Source of the DNA: Reinekea blandensis MED297
Lineage (GTDB): Bacteria; Pseudomonadota; Gammaproteobacteria; Pseudomonadales; Natronospirillaceae
Direction of reading: 5' to 3'
DNA length: 64,000 nucleotides
NCBI RefSeq assembly: GCF_000153185.1
Contig: NZ_CH724153.1
Location: 97,016-161,015 of the forward strand
Positions 8,390 through 16,773 of the stretch are shown here, piece by piece. The first letter of the stretch is position 1. Every line of letters begins with the position of its first letter. The position numbers and the translations under genes were made by a program. Under the pieces are notes generated by a model. That model was not told where the DNA came from and ran no database searches. It was given only the letters and a program-made list of their open reading frames with translations.

Positions 8390-9837
8390 GTTTCGTCGGT
8401 CCTTTGAATGTAAGTTTCAAATGCAAACGCAATATTCAGCAATCGGGCTTCCTGCCAGGCCGGAGCGACAAACAACGCACCCAATGGTCGACCGTCGGAT
8501 TCGGTATAAGGGACCGTGATCGACGGCCAACCCGATACCGCGGCAAGATGGCTGTTGCCGCCGGTATATCGATCGCCATGTTGGTGATCAATCAACCAGG
8601 CAGGTCCATTGCTGGGGGTGACGATGGCTTCCAGGTTATGCTTTAGAAACCAGTCTTCTGACATTTCCTGTCGAAACGCGTCGATGCTCGCGAGCGCCTC
8701 AGCGTACATCTGTGTTTGAGTTGAGGGCGCACTCAGGCATCGATCGAACCAGGTTTGCCCAAAAACCGACAAGACGGTATCCGCATGATCCAGGTTAAAC
8801 CGGTGCACATCGGCCAAGGTTTTCAGCGGCGACTCCGGGCGTCGGTTAATAAAATAATTGGCCAGTGCTTCTGGGAACTCACTGGTCATGATGGTGATTT
8901 CATGATCCTGTAGGGTGGCCAGGCTGGGGAGTGGCGACAGCTCGATGCATTCGGCACCCGCTTGGCGTAATTGTTCAATCACCCGCGGGAAGGCTTCGTG
9001 AACTTCCGTCCCAAACTGTTCATCAGGTTTCAAAAAACCAAGGCGTCGACCGGACAACGACGATGCGTTGCATTCATTAAGCAGATTCTTTTCGAGGATG
9101 TTTTCTGCAGACAGGGTCACCGGGTCATCCGGATCCGGACCACTGATCGCATCAAGTATAATGGCGCTGTCACGGACTGTTCTGGTCATTGGCCCGGCGG
9201 TGTCCTGGCTCCAGGCAATTGGAATAATACCGGTGCGCGAAACCCGGCCGACCTGCGGCTTGAGGCCGATCAGGCCGTGATGCGCACTGGGACTGACAAT
9301 GCTGCCATCGGTTTCGGTACCAATCGCGGCAACGGCAAAGCCTGCGGCGACGGCCGCTGCCGAGCCAGAAGAGCTGCCCGATGGACTCCAGCGAGTGTTC
9401 AGCGCATTGCGTGTCTGACCACCCAGGCTGGACCAGCCGCTGACCGACGCCATACAACGAAAGTTGGCCCACTCAGAGAGGTTGGTTTTTCCGAGGATGA
9501 GGGCTCCCTGTTCGTGCAGCCGGTGGACGATGGGTGCGTCCGATTCAACGGGGACTTGTTTAAGCGCGACGCTGCCGGCTGAGTTGCCCATGGTGTAGGT
9601 GTCGATGTTGTCTTTGACCAGAATCGGGATGCCGTGGAGCAGTGGAGCCTCGTTCTGCAGTGTGGCCTGCAACCGTTGGGCGTCTTCCATCCAGAATGGA
9701 TTCAGCGTCAAAACGGCGTTGGGTCCTTCGGCATCCTCGGCCATGATGCGATCAACATAGTACTGTGCAACTTCCGGCACGGTGACTTCACCGGCGCGTA
9801 ACGCAGCCGCGAGTGATTCAATAGTCCAGTTTGTCAT
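8386..9837 (-). CDS. Amidase-signature family hydrolase
   Basis: Hydrolyses an amide bond using a Ser-cisSer-Lys triad. The 483-residue protein has Lys75 in LVKDNID, Ser155 in the glycine/serine-rich [11 protein letters not shown] stretch and Ser179 in [11 protein letters not shown], which together define the family. Lys75 and its surroundings resemble GatA, but there are no gatB or gatC neighbours, so this is a catabolic amidase and not an amidotransferase subunit. It is 22 bases downstream of the CBS gene and overlaps the isochorismatase-family gene, forming one transcription unit of amide hydrolases. Confidence 0.88.
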   Translation of the reverse strand: MTNWTIESLAAALRAGEVTVPEVAQYYVDRIMAEDAEGPNAVLTLNPFWMEDAQRLQATLQNEAPLLHGIPILVKDNIDTYTMGNSAGSVALKQVPVESDAPIVHRLHEQGALILGKTNLSEWANFRCMASVSGWSSLGGQTRNALNTRWSPSGSSSGSAAAVAAGFAVAAIGTETDGSIVSPSAHHGLIGLKPQVGRVSRTGIIPIAWSQDTAGPMTRTVRDSAIILDAISGPDPDDPVTLSAENILEKNLLNECNASSLSGRRLGFLKPDEQFGTEVHEAFPRVIEQLRQAGAECIELSPLPSLATLQDHEITIMTSEFPEALANYFINRRPESPLKTLADVHRFNLDHADTVLSVFGQTWFDRCLSAPSTQTQMYAEALASIDAFRQEMSEDWFLKHNLEAIVTPSNGPAWLIDHQHGDRYTGGNSHLAAVSGWPSITVPYTESDGRPLGALFVAPAWQEARLLNIAFAFETYIQRTDET

Positions 9838-9859
9838 TGGGATGAGCGGTGCCTATGGA

Positions 9860-10267
9860 TTATTCGTACACATAGTACTTCAGCAGATCCTTCCAGGTCA
9901 CGATACCAATGACTTTCTGATCGACGTCGATCACCGGCAGGCTGCTGATTCGATTTTCCAATAACAGCACGGAAGCGGTATCAATAGGCGTTTCGGCATC
10001 GACGGTAATGACGTCCCGGGTCATGACGTCGCCGACCGTTAAACGAGGCAGAAAGTCGGTGAATGACTCGCCATTGTTTCGATCGAGCCACAGGGCGATT
10101 TGCGCCATCATGTCACGATCGGAAAGGATACCCTTCAACTCATTGTGATCGTTGACCACCACTAAGTGATGAAATGACACCTTCCGGAAGATTTCTCGCA
10201 CGGTTTCAAAGGAATTTTCAGGTGTGAGAGTCTGTACTTTTCGCGTCATTATTGTGCTGACGGTCAT
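9860..10267 (-). CDS. Tandem CBS-domain protein
   Basis: The 135-residue protein is made almost wholly of two CBS motifs, with MTRKVQTLTPENS starting the first and VMTRDVITVDAETP the second. Such free-standing pairs bind adenosine nucleotides and act as energy or signal sensors. There is no fused enzyme domain. It lies 12 bases after the FapA-like gene and 22 bases before the amidase gene, so it is probably co-transcribed with both. Its partner is unknown; a regulatory effect on either neighbour would be inference only. Confidence 0.85.
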   Translation of the reverse strand: MTVSTIMTRKVQTLTPENSFETVREIFRKVSFHHLVVVNDHNELKGILSDRDMMAQIALWLDRNNGESFTDFLPRLTVGDVMTRDVITVDAETPIDTASVLLLENRISSLPVIDVDQKVIGIVTWKDLLKYYVYE

Positions 10268-10279
10268 AACATATCGTCC

Positions 10280-11953
10280 TCAGGATTTGGCAGTCACCGC
10301 GCTTCCCCTTTTCACAAAGGTGATGGCTCGGTGTTCTTGCTTGGTGATTAGGTGTACACCGTTGATGGTGATGTCGCAGTTCGGATAGCAGGCTTGTGTG
10401 GCGGAGACGAAAGGCTCGTTCTGGTTCGTGCCGGAATCCTGCAGACTGTTCATCCGTGCGTCGATTTCTTTGATTGTGCTTTGCAGTTTCAACAGAGTGT
10501 CGTGAATTTTACGGGCACGTTGAATGTCTTTTGGTGCCAACGGTTCCTCCTGACCTTTGGCTTTCAGCCGATCAAGATTGTTGCGTAACGTCCTGGCCTG
10601 CTGCAGACGTTGTTCACGCAGAAACCGGAGTTTCTGCATGTCGATCCAAGCGTCATGAGACAGACCGACTCGAATACGCGTGACATTATAAGCCCGGTTG
10701 CCCAAGAGTTTGGCCGTTACCGAATGCCCGGCCACCGTGTCGCCCCCGACCAGATTGCCTTTGCCGCCATTCTGTCCCAGTGAGATAGTGCCGCCGGCAC
10801 TGAGGCTGGAGTGGAACGCGTATTCGCGGATCTCGATGTTTCCCTTGGCTTTGAGGCTGGCGAGATTGACATAGCGAACACTGATGTCGCCCGTCGCTTC
10901 AAGCCGACATTCCAACACCGGTAAGTCATCACCGTCCTCTACGGTGACACTGGTATCCCCAATGATACCGCCGCCAATGTGCAGGTTGTGACCGGCAATG
11001 ACTTTTGCTCGTTCCACCGCCCCTTTAACAAATATGTCGCCAGTGGCTTCTACTCGCATGTCCGCCATGATGTCACCCTTGACTTCGATCGAGCCATCAA
11101 AGGTGACGTGCCCTGTAGATAAGCCGATGGTTTCGAAGGACAGGCTGTTATCGACCCGAACCCCCTGATCAAAAAACACCGGGTGCCCGCTCATTTTTGC
11201 CACCACCAGGTTTGGATCATTGCTGGCGAACTCGGTCCCTTCCATTTTGCTGGCGAAGGGCCGTTCTTTTCCGGGCTCGGCGGGGATGATCTGACCGTAA
11301 ATATCCATCCCAACCTGACCGGCCTGGGGCGGGCGGCGTTCGAGGATCGGTGTTCCGGCTTCAACGGTGCTGTAGGTTTTACCGGCGTAAAAGTCCACCC
11401 GGCCATGTTCGTCTTCTTCGAGCTCCTGCGGTGCGTTGTCGTCCTGCACCAGGGGGATGAACTCACTGTCAGCGCCGGCGACGGCAGGTTTGCCTTCCGC
11501 GACGATGGCATCGGTTGCACTGGTCGCGGAAATCAGAAACTGCAAAGCATCGCCCAGAACACGTTTTGAATCGACCCCGTTTTCGGTGAGTTCGGCAAGC
11601 AGGTCTTCGCGGGTTAGCGGATCGCCACCATAGGCCGGTTCAACATGGATGGTGGCGCTCATGTTATCGGAGGCAAGTTTGAGACTGAAACTCGCGTCGA
11701 GTCTGCGCGCAATAACAATGCGGGTTTCGAGATGTTTTTTGGCTTTTTTCAGAACATCATTGATGGCGTTGTGATCAACTTTCCAGTCCTTGGCACCTTG
11801 AGCACTCAGAGTTTCCAGAATATCGGCGACACTGATCTCACCCGTCTGTTCCGTTTTCACCGTTACAGCGGTGGCGATGCCAGTTATGTCATCCACGTCC
11901 AGAGTCAGCTGGATGGTGGTTGATATGGTTTCGGAAGTCTGAGGTTCTGTCAT
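10280..11953 (-). CDS. FapA-like (DUF342) polymer-forming protein
   Basis: The 557-residue protein has an N-terminal region of about 190 residues, a central run of repeating beta-strand segments (for example FDGSIEVKGDIMADMRVEATGD, split over about residues 280-400) typical of the right-handed beta-helix of FapA/DUF342, and a C-terminal coiled-coil of basic and acidic heptads at about 440-510. Family members are linked to polar organisation and flagellar control in Vibrio and Shewanella. No flagellar gene is in this window. An inverted repeat TTACA-AG-TGTAA (11957-11968) sits immediately upstream of the start codon, where a ribosome site would be expected. It is the first gene of a probable unit with the CBS gene. 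Confidence 0.82.
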   Translation of the reverse strand: MTEPQTSETISTTIQLTLDVDDITGIATAVTVKTEQTGEISVADILETLSAQGAKDWKVDHNAINDVLKKAKKHLETRIVIARRLDASFSLKLASDNMSATIHVEPAYGGDPLTREDLLAELTENGVDSKRVLGDALQFLISATSATDAIVAEGKPAVAGADSEFIPLVQDDNAPQELEEDEHGRVDFYAGKTYSTVEAGTPILERRPPQAGQVGMDIYGQIIPAEPGKERPFASKMEGTEFASNDPNLVVAKMSGHPVFFDQGVRVDNSLSFETIGLSTGHVTFDGSIEVKGDIMADMRVEATGDIFVKGAVERAKVIAGHNLHIGGGIIGDTSVTVEDGDDLPVLECRLEATGDISVRYVNLASLKAKGNIEIREYAFHSSLSAGGTISLGQNGGKGNLVGGDTVAGHSVTAKLLGNRAYNVTRIRVGLSHDAWIDMQKLRFLREQRLQQARTLRNNLDRLKAKGQEEPLAPKDIQRARKIHDTLLKLQSTIKEIDARMNSLQDSGTNQNEPFVSATQACYPNCDITINGVHLITKQEHRAITFVKRGSAVTAKS

Positions 11954-12087
11954 GTTTTACAAGTGTAAGACGCTTCCTGAACAGTAAAGCCGGTATTTCC
12001 CTGTTTTTCCAGCAAAAGACGAGCGGCTGGCATCCAAAGTTTTCAGTCTTTCGTAATAGGTAACATAGTGAAAACGGGAACAAAACG

Positions 12088-12723
12088 ATGACACCTGAAG
12101 CCACATTGGTCCGAGATTTACTCATTGAGCGAGGTTTGGAAACTCCGCTCGCCCCGAACGCCCTGAGTCGTGATGAAAAGTACGAGCGGATTCAAGGGTT
12201 GATGACGGAAGTCGTTGCAACGCTGGGACTCGATCTGACCGATGACAGCTTGCAGGAAACGCCGCACCGGATTGCAAAGATGTATGTCGATGAGGTGTTT
12301 GGTGGCCTGGATTACGAGAACTTTCCCAAGGTGGCGGTGATCGAAAACAAAATGCAGGTCGATGAGATGGTGAAGGTGGCAGACATTTCACTGACCAGCA
12401 CGTGTGAGCACCATTTTGTTGTGATTGATGGCGTCGCCACCGTGGCTTACATTCCAGATCAAAAAATTATCGGATTGTCGAAAATCAATCGGATCGTGCG
12501 CTTTTTCGCTCAGCGACCGCAAGTACAGGAGCGCTTGACGCAACAGATTTTAGTGGCGTTGCAAGGGTTGTTGGAGACCGAAAACGTGGCGGTAACCATG
12601 ACGGCGACGCATTACTGTGTAAAAGCCAGAGGGGTCAGAGATGCTAATTCGACGACACAAACCACCGCGTTAGGTGGTCTGTTTAAAAGTAATGATCGAA
12701 CCCGGGCTGAGTTCTTGCGTTAA
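12088..12723 (+). CDS. folE: GTP cyclohydrolase I
   Basis: Converts GTP to 7,8-dihydroneopterin triphosphate, the first step of folate (and of queuosine precursor) synthesis. At 211 residues it is a type IA enzyme: zinc ligands Cys106 and His109 in TSTCEHHF and Cys177 in THYCVKARG are all present, as are the substrate motif [13 protein letters not shown] and the C-terminal [10 protein letters not shown]. The gene stands alone, divergent from the FapA-like gene and convergent with the helicase gene. Confidence 0.97.
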   Translation: MTPEATLVRDLLIERGLETPLAPNALSRDEKYERIQGLMTEVVATLGLDLTDDSLQETPHRIAKMYVDEVFGGLDYENFPKVAVIENKMQVDEMVKVADISLTSTCEHHFVVIDGVATVAYIPDQKIIGLSKINRIVRFFAQRPQVQERLTQQILVALQGLLETENVAVTMTATHYCVKARGVRDANSTTQTTALGGLFKSNDRTRAEFLR

Positions 12724-12730
12724 GGGGACG

Positions 12731-12749
12731 CCGGCCCGGAAGGGGCCGG
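12731..12749. terminator. Hairpin between folE and the helicase gene
   Basis: Perfect seven-base stem CCGGCCC / GGGCCGG with a five-base loop, placed between two convergent genes. No T-tract follows on either strand, so it is a possible but not canonical bidirectional terminator. Confidence 0.45.
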
Positions 12750-12765
12750 TGATAAGCCGTGCGAT

Positions 12766-14112
12766 TTATTCGTCCGGCGCCAGGTTTTTCTTCTTTTTCA
12801 ACGGCTTAAATCCGCCGTCTTCAATCGGTTGACTGGTCGCTGCCGGCGCGCGGCGTTTACCAATGTTTTTGGTCTGACGCTTGCGAACTTTCGACGCCTT
12901 TTTGCGAGATGTTGTGGTGTCGGCTTTTTTCTTCTTATGACCCACAGCCTTGCCGCTCGACTTAACCTTGGCCGGCCCTTTGTATTTAGCTTTAAGGCTG
13001 TCAATTTCACGCGGCTCAAAACGGATACCCAGATAGCGCTCGATTGACGACATCAGGTTGTAATCGTGAGCGGCCACCAATGAAACCGCCAGGCCACTTT
13101 GGCCAGCGCGTCCGGTGCGTCCGACCCGGTGTACGTGTTCGTCGCCGCTTTGGGCAATGTCAAAATTGACGACAAGGTCGACGCCTTCAACGTCCAATCC
13201 ACGCGCCGCCAGATCCGTGGCGACAATGACATCGACGACGCCATCGCGAAACCGCGTCATGATGCGATTACGTTCATCCTGTTCGATTTCTCCATGCAGG
13301 GTCGCCACGCGCTTCTGATGCAAGCGCAGATTGTTGGCGAGTTCTTCAGCCTGCACGCGGGTTTTGGTGAACACGATGGCTTTCTGGAAGGTTTCATGGC
13401 TCAGCAACCAGTCGACCAGTTTTGTTTTGTGCGCAGGACCGTCTGAGAAAATGCGTTGCTGGCGAATGTTTTCCTGAAGCATTTCCGGTTTGATCTGAAT
13501 AAATTCCGCATCATTCAGAATGTCTTTCGCCACCGAACTGACTCCGCGGTGCTTCAGCGTGGCCGACAGCAGCAAGGTCTGATGGTCGTTCCGGATCTGA
13601 CCGGCGATGGCCAGCACTTCATCACGAAACCCCATGTCGAGCATCCGGTCGCATTCATCCAGCACCAGGCACTCAACATCGAGCAGATCGGTACTGTTTT
13701 TGTTGAGATGTTCAGTCATTCGGCCGGGCGTGGCGATGACGATTTCCGGATTGCGTCGCAGCAACGAAGCCTGATATTGGAACTCTTGACCACCGCGGAT
13801 GATGACCGTTTTTAAACCAGTCTGTTGGGTCAGCGCTTCGCAGTCTTTCATCACCTGCTGCGCCAGTTCCCGTGTCGGAACCATGACCAGTACGCGGATG
13901 CCGGCTTTGGGCTTGCGTTCACTCAACACCCGATGCAGAGCCGGAAGCAGATAGGCGGCTGTCTTTCCGCTGCCGGTTTCGGCGCTGATCAGCAGGTCCT
14001 TGCCATCCAATGCCTGGGGGATGCTGGCCGTTTGAACGTCGGTCGGTTCTGTCCAGCCGTGTTGTTCAATGGCGGCGGTCAGTTTGGGGTGTAAATCGAA
14101 TGATGCGAACAA
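12766..14112 (-). CDS. srmB: SrmB-like DEAD-box ATP-dependent RNA helicase
   Basis: Unwinds RNA, probably in large-subunit ribosome assembly. The 448-residue protein has the motifs in order: the N-terminal F-x-x-F (FASFDLHP), Q motif, SAETGSGKT, PTRELAQQ, TPGRM, motif II read as DECD rather than DEAD, SAT, and HRVGRTGRAG. The lysine/arginine-rich tail contains RQTKNIGKRRAP, closely like the SrmB tail, which is why this name is preferred over other DEAD-box helicases. Initiation is at TTG (14110-14112), eight to nine bases after GAGGA; no ATG lies near it. The DECD spelling is a conservative change and need not affect activity. Confidence 0.85.
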   Translation of the reverse strand: MFASFDLHPKLTAAIEQHGWTEPTDVQTASIPQALDGKDLLISAETGSGKTAAYLLPALHRVLSERKPKAGIRVLVMVPTRELAQQVMKDCEALTQQTGLKTVIIRGGQEFQYQASLLRRNPEIVIATPGRMTEHLNKNSTDLLDVECLVLDECDRMLDMGFRDEVLAIAGQIRNDHQTLLLSATLKHRGVSSVAKDILNDAEFIQIKPEMLQENIRQQRIFSDGPAHKTKLVDWLLSHETFQKAIVFTKTRVQAEELANNLRLHQKRVATLHGEIEQDERNRIMTRFRDGVVDVIVATDLAARGLDVEGVDLVVNFDIAQSGDEHVHRVGRTGRAGQSGLAVSLVAAHDYNLMSSIERYLGIRFEPREIDSLKAKYKGPAKVKSSGKAVGHKKKKADTTTSRKKASKVRKRQTKNIGKRRAPAATSQPIEDGGFKPLKKKKNLAPDE

Positions 14113-14298
14113 GCCTTGGTTCCTCTGGCAGAGTGATGAGTAAAGGCGGCAGTTTAGCAGATCTCGTTCGGTGAAACCCGATTTTCCTTTGTCTGAATGC
14201 GGTCACCGGCGCTGTCTGCTCAACTGGATAGACTGCGCTGGATCAATGATCGGCAGACTAGAGTGACTCGATGATTGGTTTTCGGTAGCGGGCTTTTT

Positions 14299-14340
14299 AC
14301 ACTGCCTTACAGTGTCCGGGAAATGGTCCCGGAAAGGAGA
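14299..14340 (+). promoter_or_regulatory. Two back-to-back hairpins directly before a ribosome site
   Basis: ACACTG-CCTTA-CAGTGT (14299-14315) is followed without a gap by CCGGGA-AATGG-TCCCGG (14316-14332), and the Shine-Dalgarno AAAGGAGA begins at the next base. Such placement suggests control of translation or of RNA stability for the nucleotidyltransferase-fold gene. Function is inferred. Confidence 0.45.
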
Positions 14341-14347
14341 CCTGGCT

Positions 14348-15397
14348 ATGCGGTTTTCATTGTCTTTGCCCGAGCGCGAGCAGTCGCTTCTGAATGCCTT
14401 GATCACGCGTGTTGAACAACGATTCGAAGACACCGTTGATCTGATCGCTGTATACGGGTCCCGAGTGACCGGCGGCGCCCACCATCTGTCCGACCTGGAT
14501 GTGTTCTTTGTGCCGACTAATACGGGGGATACCGAACCGATGCTGGCCTTTATTCATCAGGGCATTGGACACGATTTCTGGCCGATTAACTGGCATCAGC
14601 TGATCGCAATGTCGGAGTTTGAAGACGCGCGGGTAGCTATTCTGGCGGATGCTCAACTGGTGTACAGCCGGCATCCGGATTGCACGCATCGATTTCAGGA
14701 TCTGAAGCGGCGTCTTGATTGCATTCTTACCCAGCCGGACAACGGCCATCTGCGTTGGCGTTTACACGCTGTCATGAACGACATCAATGGGTTGCTCTAT
14801 CAGCTCATTCAACTGGATGAACTGATGGCCATTAAACCGCTGGCACTGGATGTTTTTGATGAATGTCTGCGGGTCGTCTGTTACTGGAATCAACGCTACT
14901 GCCGCGGTGGTGCGCATTGGTTGGTGGACCTGGCGCGCTGCGCGGAGGTTCCGCCAGCACTCAAAGAACACTACCTGCGGGTGTTTGACAGTGGCAATGC
15001 CGATGACATCATCCGGGTGACTGTCGCCGCCTTCCGGCAACTGCAACATTGGCTTCAGGATCATCAGGCTGAACCGCAAGGGGTTGAGCCGGCGAGTGGT
15101 TTATGTGGAGCGTATGAGGAGATGCTGTCGGTTTTCAATAAGCTGTCGTATGCCGTCAGTATCGAAGATGCGGTGGCAGCCTTTTACGCTGCAAAACAAA
15201 TCGATCGTGACCTGAGTGAGATATTCGGTGCCTTTTGCCGGGACCAGTCTATTCCTGTGTTGACGGTTCATACCAACTCACTGCCTCAACTGGCGTCCAT
15301 GGCTGAACAGATCCAACGACAGCTACTGCAATGGCTTCAGAGTCACAATGTCCCGCTTTGTCGCATTGCAGAGCCTTCCGAGTTGCTTGATCTCTGA
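14348..15397 (+). CDS. Nucleotidyltransferase-fold protein of unknown substrate
   Basis: The N-terminal third carries a polymerase-beta-type nucleotidyltransferase signature: YGSRVTGG followed ten residues later by SDLDVFFVP (about residues 36-56), which supplies the Gly-Ser and the Asp-x-Asp metal pair. The remainder of the 349 residues is mostly helical, with no family recognised. Aminoglycoside nucleotidyltransferases and GlnE/MNT-like proteins share this layout, but nothing here fixes a substrate. The start at 14348 follows AAAGGAGA by eight bases; an upstream in-frame ATG lies inside the hairpins. A short gene of unknown function follows 72 bases downstream. Confidence 0.7.
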   Translation: MRFSLSLPEREQSLLNALITRVEQRFEDTVDLIAVYGSRVTGGAHHLSDLDVFFVPTNTGDTEPMLAFIHQGIGHDFWPINWHQLIAMSEFEDARVAILADAQLVYSRHPDCTHRFQDLKRRLDCILTQPDNGHLRWRLHAVMNDINGLLYQLIQLDELMAIKPLALDVFDECLRVVCYWNQRYCRGGAHWLVDLARCAEVPPALKEHYLRVFDSGNADDIIRVTVAAFRQLQHWLQDHQAEPQGVEPASGLCGAYEEMLSVFNKLSYAVSIEDAVAAFYAAKQIDRDLSEIFGAFCRDQSIPVLTVHTNSLPQLASMAEQIQRQLLQWLQSHNVPLCRIAEPSELLDL

Positions 15398-15469
15398 CAT
15401 CCGAATTACACTGATTGGCCGTTAGAATGCCCTCTGACATTGACCATCACTGTTTTCGGAGCCCTGAGT

Positions 15470-15904
15470 ATGGCCATGGATATCTACATCATTATGACGC
15501 CCGGTACAGAGCCGGATGTTGATTTTCTGAACCGTCAATCCAACAATCTTGAACTGGGTCTGTTGTTTGCGGACGATCCGCGACCCACGGACGCGGATGG
15601 CGAGGTCAGCCTGACGTTTCAGGGCGAAACCTCAGGGTTTCGGATGACGCGCGTTGCCGATACGGAGGCGTTATTGTCGTCGCTCCCCGCTTACGCTCCG
15701 GGATTGCCGGAATCACCGACGGTGTATCATATTCGGTTCGGGTACGCGCACTTTTCCCCGGTTTCGGCGTATCACACCGCCGCCATCTTCTCGACACTGG
15801 ATAACGTCGTGGTCTATGAAACTCAGAATAACGGTTATAAAGATACGACGCAGCTGATCATGATCGGTAAGCAGATGTACGACTCGCTGTATCGACACAA
15901 CTGA
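15470..15904 (+). CDS. Conserved-looking protein of unknown function
   Basis: The 144-residue product is not recognised. It is acidic, lacks a signal peptide or membrane segment, and has several aromatic-rich strands near its middle and end (YHIRFGYAHF, TTQLIMIGKQMYDSLY), suggesting a compact alpha/beta domain. The ATG at 15470 follows GGAG at eight bases; the longer frame from 15440 uses no better site. It lies between the nucleotidyltransferase-fold gene and the split PLD-like gene, all on one strand, but gaps of 70 to 85 bases leave co-transcription open. Confidence 0.6.
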   Translation: MAMDIYIIMTPGTEPDVDFLNRQSNNLELGLLFADDPRPTDADGEVSLTFQGETSGFRMTRVADTEALLSSLPAYAPGLPESPTVYHIRFGYAHFSPVSAYHTAAIFSTLDNVVVYETQNNGYKDTTQLIMIGKQMYDSLYRHN

Positions 15905-15988
15905 CATCGACAGCGGCTGTTGGTGAGATGACTTCCGTGAAGGTCAACGGTAAGGTAGCCGTTTTTCCAAGGACGAAAGAGAACCTTC

Positions 15989-16189
15989 ATGTCAGATTAT
16001 CAACAGCTGAAATCGATGCTGCAGCAAACCTTTGAAGATCAAAAAGTAGACACGTCTGAAGCGGCCGAACTTTATGAGGTATTTCAACCGCTGAATCGTG
16101 AACAGCGGGCTTACGTGCGTAACCGCGCATTTGAACTGGCGGCGGATTACAGTCGTGACCATCCGGATGTTTATCCGCCCTATAAGTAG
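15989..16189 (+). CDS. Small helical protein, N-terminal part of a split PLD-like gene
   Basis: Sixty-six residues, largely helical and charged, with ATG start preceded by AAAGAGA. On its own it matches no family I know. It shares its frame with the PLD-like domain downstream, so it is best seen as the N-terminal module of that protein, cut off by the amber codon at 16187. A functional free small protein is the alternative. Confidence 0.55.
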   Translation: MSDYQQLKSMLQQTFEDQKVDTSEAAELYEVFQPLNREQRAYVRNRAFELAADYSRDHPDVYPPYK

Positions 16190-16246
16190 TTAGAAAAAGT
16201 CATTAAAAGCCTCGATAACTCCCAGCCTGATTCTATTATCAGTCGT

Positions 16247-16669
16247 GTGGTTTTTAGTCCGGGTGAGGACTGTCTTAACGCCTTGTTAGGATTGATCAAT
16301 GGTGCGCATCAGTCGCTGCAGATTTGTGTGTTTACAATATCGGATAATCGCATTCGTGAGGCGCTGCTGAAAGCGCATCAGCGGGGTGTCGAGGTTCGTA
16401 TTATTACGGATAACGATAAAACGGAAGACAAAGGCAGCGATATCGACTGGCTGGCCGAGCAGGGCGTTCCCGTGCGAGTCGACCGTACCCGACATCACAT
16501 GCACCATAAGTTTGTTATTGCCGATGCCCGCCAGATCGCGACCGGCAGTTTTAACTGGACCGTCAGTGCGACTCGCTACAATCATGAAAATATTCTTCTA
16601 TTAAACGATGAATCGGTTATTCGGGATTTTGCGGCCGAGTTTGAAAGCCTTTGGCGGGAGTTTGCCTAG
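16247..16669 (+). CDS. Phospholipase D-like (single HKD) domain
   Basis: Contains one complete HKD signature, HHKFVIAD followed by GSFNWT, as in Nuc-type endonucleases and bacterial cardiolipin-synthase-like proteins that dimerise to build one active site. Upstream elements ICVFTISDNRIREAL and VRIITDNDK are typical of the fold. At 140 residues from the GTG it covers a single PLD unit. The GTG has no ribosome site; the in-frame sequence actually runs unbroken back to the amber codon at 16187. Nuclease or phosphodiesterase activity is plausible, but the substrate is unknown. Confidence 0.7.
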   Translation: MVFSPGEDCLNALLGLINGAHQSLQICVFTISDNRIREALLKAHQRGVEVRIITDNDKTEDKGSDIDWLAEQGVPVRVDRTRHHMHHKFVIADARQIATGSFNWTVSATRYNHENILLLNDESVIRDFAAEFESLWREFA

Positions 16670-16726
16670 TTTCATTGTGTTGGGCTGGGCGTAGCAGGGG
16701 CATCGTAGATTTGCCCCGTTCAGAAA

Positions 16727-16753
16727 AGACATCCCCGACAATCGGGGATGTCT
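16727..16753 (-). terminator. Intrinsic terminator of the chitinase gene
   Basis: Twelve-base perfect stem AGACATCCCCGA with a three-base loop, followed on the minus strand by TTTTC. It lies 21 bases beyond the chitinase stop. Confidence 0.8.
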
Positions 16754-16773
16754 GAAGCCAATAACGATCTCGG

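Larger units (their letters stand above)
15989..16669 (+). pseudogene. PLD-like gene interrupted by an in-frame amber codon
   Basis: Two open frames on either side of the TAG at 16187-16189 are in the same reading frame. Read through, they give one 226-position protein: a helical N-terminal segment of 66 residues ending in YPPYK, then LEKVIKSLDNS leading directly into a phospholipase-D-like domain. No Shine-Dalgarno precedes the second frame, which argues against independent translation. It may be a recent nonsense mutation, a sequencing error, amber suppression or readthrough; the sequence alone cannot say which. Confidence 0.55.

Noticed and set aside
11957-11968. TTACA-AG-TGTAA as a GacA upstream activating site
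   Set aside because: Half-sites and spacing differ from the TGTAAG-N6-CTTACA consensus, and it lies at the start codon.
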